64,000 bases of DNA from Serinus canaria (taxonomy: Eukaryota; Chordata; Aves; Passeriformes; Fringillidae): NCBI RefSeq assembly GCF_022539315.1, contig NC_066329.1:8965072-9029071 (forward strand), written 5' to 3'. Under the pieces are notes generated by a model. The model was not told the origin of the DNA, did not search any database, and saw only the letters and a list, made by a program, of their open reading frames with translations. Both the position numbers and the translations under genes were made by a program. Every line of letters begins with the position of its first letter. Position 1 is the first letter of the stretch. Positions 57,050-64,000 of the stretch are shown piece after piece.

Positions 57050-60000
57050 TTGAGATGAGATTTGTTTGGGAGGGCACAACTGTCCCCCTTCTTTAGATGA
57101 TTACATCCTGAATCTCATTGACTGTGGGGCTGGGTGGCAATATTCAAAGTTCCCCACTCACTTGCATTGCCTTGTATGTCAGCAAGTGCTACTTAATGAT
57201 CTGTGAATGGAGGGAATGCTGGGAATGGGCTGGACCTCGTGTGAAATATCTATCCAGAGTCTATAAATAATGCAGCCTCTTTATGCTGTGCAGTTTGGAG
57301 CTTCATGGGAGGAGCATCTCCCTGCTATGACTGGAGGAGCCTGTAAGTGATTTGGGTATGAAACAAAGGCGATGAAATGTAAAGAGAGGGACTGTTCAAT
57401 TTCTGAAATATCCTGCAAATGTGCCTCAGCCACTTCTGCCAGCTCTTGAGCTGCCACCCACCCTGTGGGTAGTACCTTGGGCTGTGCCACATGCACCAGG
57501 ACACAGACCCCAACACTGACCATGGAAACACCTTGGAGAAGGGTGTTGCTTACCCTCAGGGCTCTGTCTCTCATCAGTCACAGTGATGAACCCAGGGCTG
57601 CTGTGCCCCACTGGCACTGGCTGCAGTGTCCCAGTGAGTGGCAGCTGCCCCAGCCCTGGCTCCTGAGCTGTCCCACTGCTGATAGAGGATGTGCTCCCAG
57701 ACCTCAGCTGCCTAGGTGGTGGTCTATGGCTCACAGTGCCAAGGAAACAACCTGGCATTGAGGAAATACAGGTGAATTTCTGCTGGAGCAGTTCTCTGGT
57801 CACTTTTCTAGGGCAATATATGGGTTTTCCTGCATATTTGGAAATAGAAGCAGAGGCAGCTGCATCAGTGTTGCCACAGCATGGGTGTTCATAGCCTGCA
57901 CTGGGCACCCTGAGGGTGTCAGCTCAGAGAGAGCTCCCAGCCAAGGAAAGCCAGGCTGTCACACTCAGACATGAGTGGATGGACAGTCCCTTTCCCTGGC
58001 ACATTCCACCTGCCCATGAGCAGGGCTACAGCCCTTCCCTGCCACTGACATCACCAGTGTGGTGTGGCTTCCTGGGCATGGAGGGTCTGCCTTGCTGGGG
58101 CAGGAAGGGTTGCATGAATTTGACTAATTAAAGGATACATTTCTGTCATAAATATTCTGTCACTGCTCTGCACATCTTAAAAATGTGCTGTGCTGGCACT
58201 CACAGCGGCATTTGTTGATTAATAACAGCAAAGCAGGAAGGAGCTGGTGCTGCACCAGCATGGCAGTGGTCAGGGCACAGGGAGCCCAGCCTGGCATGGC
58301 CCTGGTGTTATCTGTGCCAAAGCAGGTGGAGCAGCCCCAGTGTGGGGATTGCAGCCGGGGCTGTGCCTGGCTTTTATTTTTAACACCCCGCTCCCAGGTG
58401 GTGACAAGCCTTCGCTAAGTGAGGTAATAGCCAATTGATTTTGTTCCGTTTTGCAGTGGGCAGTAATAAATCACACGGCTTGTCAGGGGGTGTTTCATGT
58501 TTTCAGTGAGAGTGTGCCAGCAATTAACCATCAGAAAGCTCTTGTGGCTCTGCTCCTGAAGACGTGGCTGCAGTCTGAAACTCAGGAATGTGGGGCCCTC
58601 CGCCACCAAAACAGAGCGGTTGTAGCGGAGAGTTAAAGGGGGTTTATTTCCAGGCTCCAGAGTGGACAGAGCAGGAGATTGATGGCAGGGAGGAGCAGCC
58701 ACTCCATTCATGGGCACGGGGAGTGTGGAACTGTGGGATGCACCCATCCCTGTTCCCACTGTAGCTTAGGGACCTGCTCCATTTGGGCCAGCAAAGGTGT
58801 GAGACCCATGCAGCTGCCTGCTCCACAGCCACTGGCAGTGGGTCACGGGAGGAGGACAGAGTGAGATGGAGCTGCCAGGCACTTTCTGGCCCTGCTGCAG
58901 CTATGGCTGTGTGCTGCTGCCATCCTGGGCTGTCTGTGCCTGGCTCTGGGGCTGCAGAAGTGCTGTGTCGGGGTGCAAGGAGGGACATTGCAGCCACTCT
59001 TCCTTCCAGCCCACTTCAGTGGGGTGCAGGGTGTCATAGGTTTGGCACAGCTTGGTTCAGTGCCCCTCACACCATGCTGCTGTGGTTCCTGCAGCCCTTG
59101 GCAGGCTGTTGGGGTTTGGGGGGACTGAGGCACACATGGGTGGTGGGCTGTGGGGTCAGCCCGGTCTCTGCAGCCTGTTCCATCCCTCTGGGCTCTGCCT
59201 GATGATTCCCAGATGGTAATCGCTCTGCTTTTATTTCCCGTAACCTTTGTTCCTCTGGGAAGGCAGAGGCAGAGGCTGGGCTAGAGGCCGGGGTGAGGGA
59301 TGTGGCGGGAGGGTCGGGACCCTGGGGAATAATGCTGGTTTCAAAGCAAGGCCTTTCACAGAGGCATTTGCATTTGGAAATAGGGAGCGGCTGCTTTACA
59401 TGCAGAGCTGGAGCCTCTGGTCCTGGGGGGAAGGAATGGGAGCAAGTGGCCAATTGATCCCCGACTGAAATCAGGAAATTATCGGGAAATCATCCCCTGC
59501 TCTGTGCTGAGGGGTCTGTGACAAAAGAACCTTCTCCAGTGCATGGTCTGGCTGCCCACTGTGGCCCTGCTCGCACTCTGACTCTCCCATTGCAGCGCTG
59601 TGGATGAGAAGTCCAGGATCACAGGAGAAGGGGGTGGGCACTGCTGGCCCCCAGCCCTTGTGTCACTCCCGGTTAGATCAGAGCAGCAGAGCTGCCTCCT
59701 CCCGGGGCCACGCTCCCCCTTCCGCCCAGGACTTTGCTGGAGGCAACATGCAGCAGCTCCAGCATCTGTCTTAGGGAGCTGATAAACACAAAAGCTCTGG
59801 AATGAGTGAGGTGGGCACACATGGGCTCTGCTGCTGCTGCCCAAGGTAGCATTAATGAGCTCTGTCCCACACCCAAACAAGCTGCATACACATGTGCATG
59901 TTTGTGATGGCTGGAGGAGACCCTTGGGAAGGTTTCTGAGGGGAGGGAAGGGATATGTCCCCTATACCTTCCTCCCTGTGACCTTACTGTCCAGTAAAAC

Positions 60001-61537
60001 CAGTTTCCCTGTTGGCAGCAGTTGTTACAAGACTGTGACTCCACTGGAGGTTCTGGTGCTGGCACCAAGGCACTTGCATTGCACTGTGTGTCCCCAGGCA
60101 TGGCTAGGAAGGGTGCTTTCATTGAAATGCATCTGGGATTTCATGGGCTTGTTATGGGTTAAAATTCCAGATTTGACATTTTTGTCATGGAGCTTTGGCT
60201 GGTGAAAGCCATGGAGAAATCCCAGCGAGTGCAGGCTGGTGCCATGCTGTGCCTTCTTCTGCCCAGTCTGGGCTCATCTCGTGTGTGCAGAGAGGTCATC
60301 TGACTTCCTTGGGGTCACCCCATTAGAAAGAAGTTCCTAACCCTGACTATGGGGTTCCCAGTGCAGTGTGGTCTCACCACAACCCTGTGAGCAGGACTCA
60401 TTCTGCAGCTGCCACGCACAAGGCGCACGCAGACACAAGGACAGTTGTTTTCAAACCTCCATGGGAGGACAGGAATGGATGGAAATGCAGTGCTTCCTCC
60501 CCCAGACCCCCAGCATTTTTCTGATTTCATGGGAACTCGTAGGAAAGGAGTGCACATTTCCCGTGGTGCTGGGCAGAGGAGCACGATTCATGGGGTGTGA
60601 CGGAGAGCGGGGTCGTGGGCCCCTGGGCAGGCAGGAAGCAAAGGCTCTCCTCCCAGGGAGGAACCTGCCTGTGTGGGGGAAAACCTGCCTCATTACACAC
60701 CAATTGAAAAAAAATTATTTTTTCATCATTGCTTTTATTTTCCAACATCCCAAGTGATTTCTTTGTTACATGACTAATATGCCTTGTGAATTACAGCCTG
60801 GAGTGTGATATGTTGCTGGGATCTCCACAGGAGCCTGAGGCAGGTGATGCTCCATCTCCAACTCCTGGAGCCTTTTCTTTTACAGACTTCAGGGTGGAAA
60901 AAAATTCAGTCTCCACTTGGAGTCTATTTATTGCCACAATGTGAGACTGATGAGGGGTGACACAGCTCACACGAGTCCAGGTAATGCCTCATATGGAAAC
61001 AAGTGACCCAGAAACATCCTGGAAAAGTGCAGCCAAGGAAACAGCCCCTTGGATTCATCAGGGGGTATGCTATCTCCTGCATCTTGGTGCCCACTGTGAC
61101 TGGAATAGAGGATTTCTTCCCTGCACCTCAGTGAATGCAAAGTCTGGGCACTCGTGGGCTCATGGAGCAGAGCTGTTGAAAAGTCTGAAATATTTTTATA
61201 GCTACAAGAAGCTGTTGTTTAGCTGTTTCACAAACACCTAAATGACGGTGCTGCACCAACTCTGGGTTTTCTTTGCCTGGATTACAGGGCTCTTGCCCTG
61301 TACATTGTGGGCTGGGAGCTCCCCAGGTCCAGTTCCTCTTCCAGAAAGAGGGACCTGCAGTGCTTGGTCCCTGCTTTGAGTACAAACTTCTCCACCTGGA
61401 ATCCAGAGAGATACAGTTCCTGGTCACCATGGCTGTCACACTACTGCACAGGACTTTGTTCAGACAAAGCCTGCTCATCTTCTCTGGAGTATGGGGAACC
61501 TTGAGGCTTTTTCCAGTATGAGGGCTGATGAGGGGCT
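57050..61537. other. Non-coding spacer
   Basis: No coding gene is supported. AT-richer stretches at 58120-58230, 58425-58560 and 60690-60800 may be small non-coding elements. An octamer word ATTTGCAT lies at 59366-59373. A CpG-containing patch at 59260-59330 is too short for a CpG island. Confidence 0.45.
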
Positions 61538-61579
61538 ATTTCCTCCACTGGGACATTTACATTTCCCAGTGGAGGAAAT
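61538..61579. repeat. Perfect 16-bp inverted repeat (hairpin)
   Basis: The left arm ATTTCCTCCACTGGGA (61538-61553) is the exact reverse complement of the right arm TCCCAGTGGAGGAAAT (61564-61579), with a 10-base loop. Pairing stops outside the arms. There is no T tract or polyadenylation signal beside it, so a terminator role is not suggested. Confidence 0.9.
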
Positions 61580-62454
61580 TCTTATACAATCTAAAGTTAG
61601 GATGGGCTTCCTAGAGGTAGTGTGTGCTGGCTGTGGTGGCCCTGGGCTCAGCAATCAGTGCTATGTAGCAAACAGCAAATTTTTTAAAAAAGGAGCAAAA
61701 TTGCAGAACCTGTCCAGAATTACTGCCACACTTGTCAGACCACGGACGTGTTCATGTTCTGACCATCCATGCAGTGCAGAGCAGCACTCCCACTGGCCAA
61801 AAGGCTTCTGCTGGCCTCCAGAAATGGGGTATGAGAGCCAGGACCCAGTGCATCTCCTGGTCCACGTGCCCCATGGCTGGGATGGGTGACTCTGAGTGCA
61901 GGGGCTCTGCCAGGGATGGCTGCTTAGCTCGGAGGAGCTGGTGTGAAGCAGCCCTGGCAATCTCTGGAGCTACATTTCTGAATCATCACTGCACATGTCT
62001 TGTTTCTATAAAAGGAAACCAAGGACAGATTTGAAATTGTCAACGTCTCCTTTGTCCAGCTAAAAGCAGAGATTTTTCCAGTTCTTGCTGTCTGTGCTAG
62101 AGAGAAAGAATGTGTGAGTTTTCTAAAGACTGGACCTGGCACTGTCCCCCACTCCCTGCACTGTGAGTGATGCACCTTGGATTGCTGGAAGGAGGTGTCT
62201 AAAGCTATAATCAGGGCTGGCACTTCAGAAAAAAATACATGCAGGCTCTTCCCAGGGCGGTGTGATTTTTAAAATGGGAACACAGTGGCACCCTTGTATG
62301 TGGAAGTGGTTGTTTCCTTTCTTCCTTCCTCTCTCACTAGCGCTGGTCACAGAGCTCCCGCAGCTCTGAGCGGGGCCTTCAGCCTCCCTTCCTGTTACAA
62401 ATTCTGTGGGACAAATCAACATCTTCCCATTAGGAAGTGATGACAAACCAGTCC
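61580..62454. other. Non-coding spacer
   Basis: No coding gene or recognised repeat. Short open frames on both strands lack features. Confidence 0.5.
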
Positions 62455-62720
62455 ATTTGGGGTGATTAATTGACATCTTAAATTAATCACGAGCACTCCT
62501 CTTAATGCTGTGACTCAAGATATTAACTGTTCCACCAGCCACATGAGAAAGAGCAGAGACCATTACAAAGCCCATTTGTCAAGCAGTCACTTAAACAGCC
62601 ATTGTGGTGGCTGAAAAAAGGTCAAGTGACTTTGTTATTGTTAAGTAGAGAGCAGACCGAAACTCCTAATTCCTTACTCTGTGCTTAATGTGCCAGTTAA
62701 GTAGTGGTAATTGGCAGCAG
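62455..62720. promoter_or_regulatory. Candidate conserved regulatory element with paired sites
   Basis: The most convincing enhancer-like block in the right half. GTGATTAATT (62462-62471) and AATTAATCAC (62481-62490) form a 10-bp perfect inverted repeat of two homeodomain-type TAAT sites, 9 bases apart. A nested inverted repeat follows: AGTCACTT/AAGTGACT (62585-62592, 62624-62631) enclosing CAGCCA/TGGCTG (62596-62601, 62608-62613). SOX-like CATTGT and TTATTGTT words are present. No exon signal. Regulatory function is inference. Confidence 0.4.
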
Positions 62721-64000
62721 CTGTGCCCTGGAACCGATGGGTCCCGTACTGGAGCAGGAGCCCTGATGTGCTCAGCGGTGCACTGGGGAGACTGGGGCGT
62801 TTACAAAGCAGGAGCTGGGGAAAGGTAAATCCCAGGGAACTGGAGGTGTTGGGGCAGCTGGCTGTGATCAGAAGGAAGCGGGTAGGAAGTGAGTCTGTGC
62901 TAATTTGAACATTTAAAAATCAATAGACAAATCAAAGTGTGGTTTCCATGGGGGTGAATGCAGCGGTGGTGATAAACTGCTGGGACTTGTGGCTATTGTT
63001 TCTGGTGTCAGCCTCCCAGGACTCTCCTGCCTGTGCAGGTGTATCTACTGGCAGCACAGAAATGTCACCTCAGCGTCACCCAGGAGACTGGGCTTCCTTG
63101 GAGGCACAGAGATGCTCAGTATATGGACTTGCTTTTGGCTCTGTTCCAGTTTTTACACCCACCTTGCTCTGGGCCAAGCCGTGCAAGCTGCTGCTGGGCT
63201 GTTTCTGGCTCAGAAGGGTGGTTGCATAAGGGTTTCAGTCCGGTTTCCAGGCCTACAGTTTGCACAGCTTTGGATAAACAACGGATCTTTCAGGTGTAAA
63301 AGCAGGGTGAGCAAACTTCCCCTGGGGCTGGGGCTGTTTCCATCCCAGAGCGATGTGAGCAGAGATAAGCTGTGCTGGAGGCAGGTCAGGAATGCTGAAC
63401 AAACTGAACATGGTGAGGGCACCGAGAGCAGCCTGCCAGCGACCTCAACCACTCCCAGCATGCTCCCAGGGCTGTCCCTGCTGCGGCTGGCCTGTGGCTG
63501 GAACGTCTTCACTGCCCATGTCTCCAGATCTCCCGCCTCTCCACGTGCAGCCCTGTGCCAGGAAGGAGCAGCATGCTTGGTCACTGGGATTGGTGCCCTG
63601 ATGGACCATGGTGGCTGCTGTGCAGGTGTTCTGGAGGATGTGGGGGCAAGGGGAGCACCAGCCAGACCCATGCTAAGGACCTTCTCCTGCGTGCCCAGCC
63701 CTGCATCGTTGGCAGCTGGGTGTGGCTCGGCACCTTTGCTGAGAAAAACACAGGAAGCTGCAGGAGCAGCACCAAGGTCATGGCTGTGAAGTGGAATTAG
63801 GGAATGGTCACCTCCTGCAGCTGGGTGGAAACCTTCCAGCAGAGGCTGGAAACCTCCATAGCTCGAAGTCGTTGTTTCCCCACTGTGAACCTGGAGCCTT
63901 CATATTTGAGCACTTGGAATATTTATTTTTTCGTGTTGCTTACTGACAGCGGGGAAGGGGAAATGAGTAAATCTTTATGCACGTTTAATCACCTGTTAGC
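62721..64000. other. Non-coding spacer to the right edge
   Basis: No coding gene is supported. The longest open frame in the window (62989-63789, + strand, 266 codons from a GTG) lies here. It has no recognisable domain, no strong ATG context and no splice or polyadenylation context, so I treat it as chance. The last 100 bases become AT-rich and may begin another non-coding element cut by the edge. Confidence 0.45.

Noticed and set aside
59240..59760. Possible CpG island or promoter
   Set aside because: CpG words are present but too few and scattered; no TATA or initiator context or first exon was found.
60318..60390. Possible CR1 piece (CATTAGAAAGAAGTTCCTAAC)
   Set aside because: The first part resembles the sense strand and the later part (GTCTCACCACAACCC) the antisense strand. 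The mixed orientation suggests chance.
1..64000. CRISPR arrays, tRNA or rRNA genes, bacterial operons, toxin or phage genes
   Set aside because: None of the expected repeat-spacer patterns, cloverleaf structures or packed reading frames were seen; the sequence is vertebrate in style.

Overview
The window looks like 64 kb of vertebrate nuclear DNA, most probably from a bird. No prokaryotic gene order is present: there are no operons, ribosome binding sites or closely packed reading frames. Splice-site architecture is visible, and there is a degenerate CR1-type retrotransposon 3' end of the kind common in birds, crocodilians and turtles (26949-27055). No Alu, B1/B2 or recent L1 sequence was seen. 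The species cannot be fixed from the sequence.

Only one protein-coding segment is well supported. It is the last coding exon of a + strand gene (1343-1530), entered through a good splice acceptor and ending in TGA. It lies at the left edge, so the rest of the gene is upstream of the window. I do not recognise the protein. It is followed by a long probable 3' UTR (about 4.7 kb), which ends near 6265 with an AATAAA hexamer and a Pumilio-type motif just before it.

From about 6.3 kb to the right end I see no convincing coding gene. Unspecialised spacer, rich in CTG/CAG/CCC words and low in stop codons, makes many spurious open frames. It alternates with AT-richer, more complex blocks of 100-500 bp that look like conserved non-coding elements: 9.1, 20.2-20.5, 23.5-23.7, 24.8, 25.6, 29.6, 33.5-34.1, 37.6, 40.8-41.2, 42.9-43.2, 44.8-45.0, 49.3-49.6, 50.3-51.0, 53.8-54.0 and 62.5-62.7 kb. 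Several hold paired or palindromic homeodomain-, SOX- or POU-like sites. Conservation cannot be tested here, so these calls are inference. The layout fits a regulatory landscape, or a very large intron, next to a developmental gene.

Simple repeats include a (GGAT)n microsatellite (46339-46412), a GC-rich minisatellite (18868-19004), T-rich tracts and several short tandem duplications. The most unlikely local structure is a perfect 16-bp inverted repeat with a 10-nt loop at 61538-61579. Weak candidate exons are recorded at 6322-6358, 33691-33761, 34114-34190, 36723-36819 and 52295-52450. I found no evidence of a new multi-gene system.
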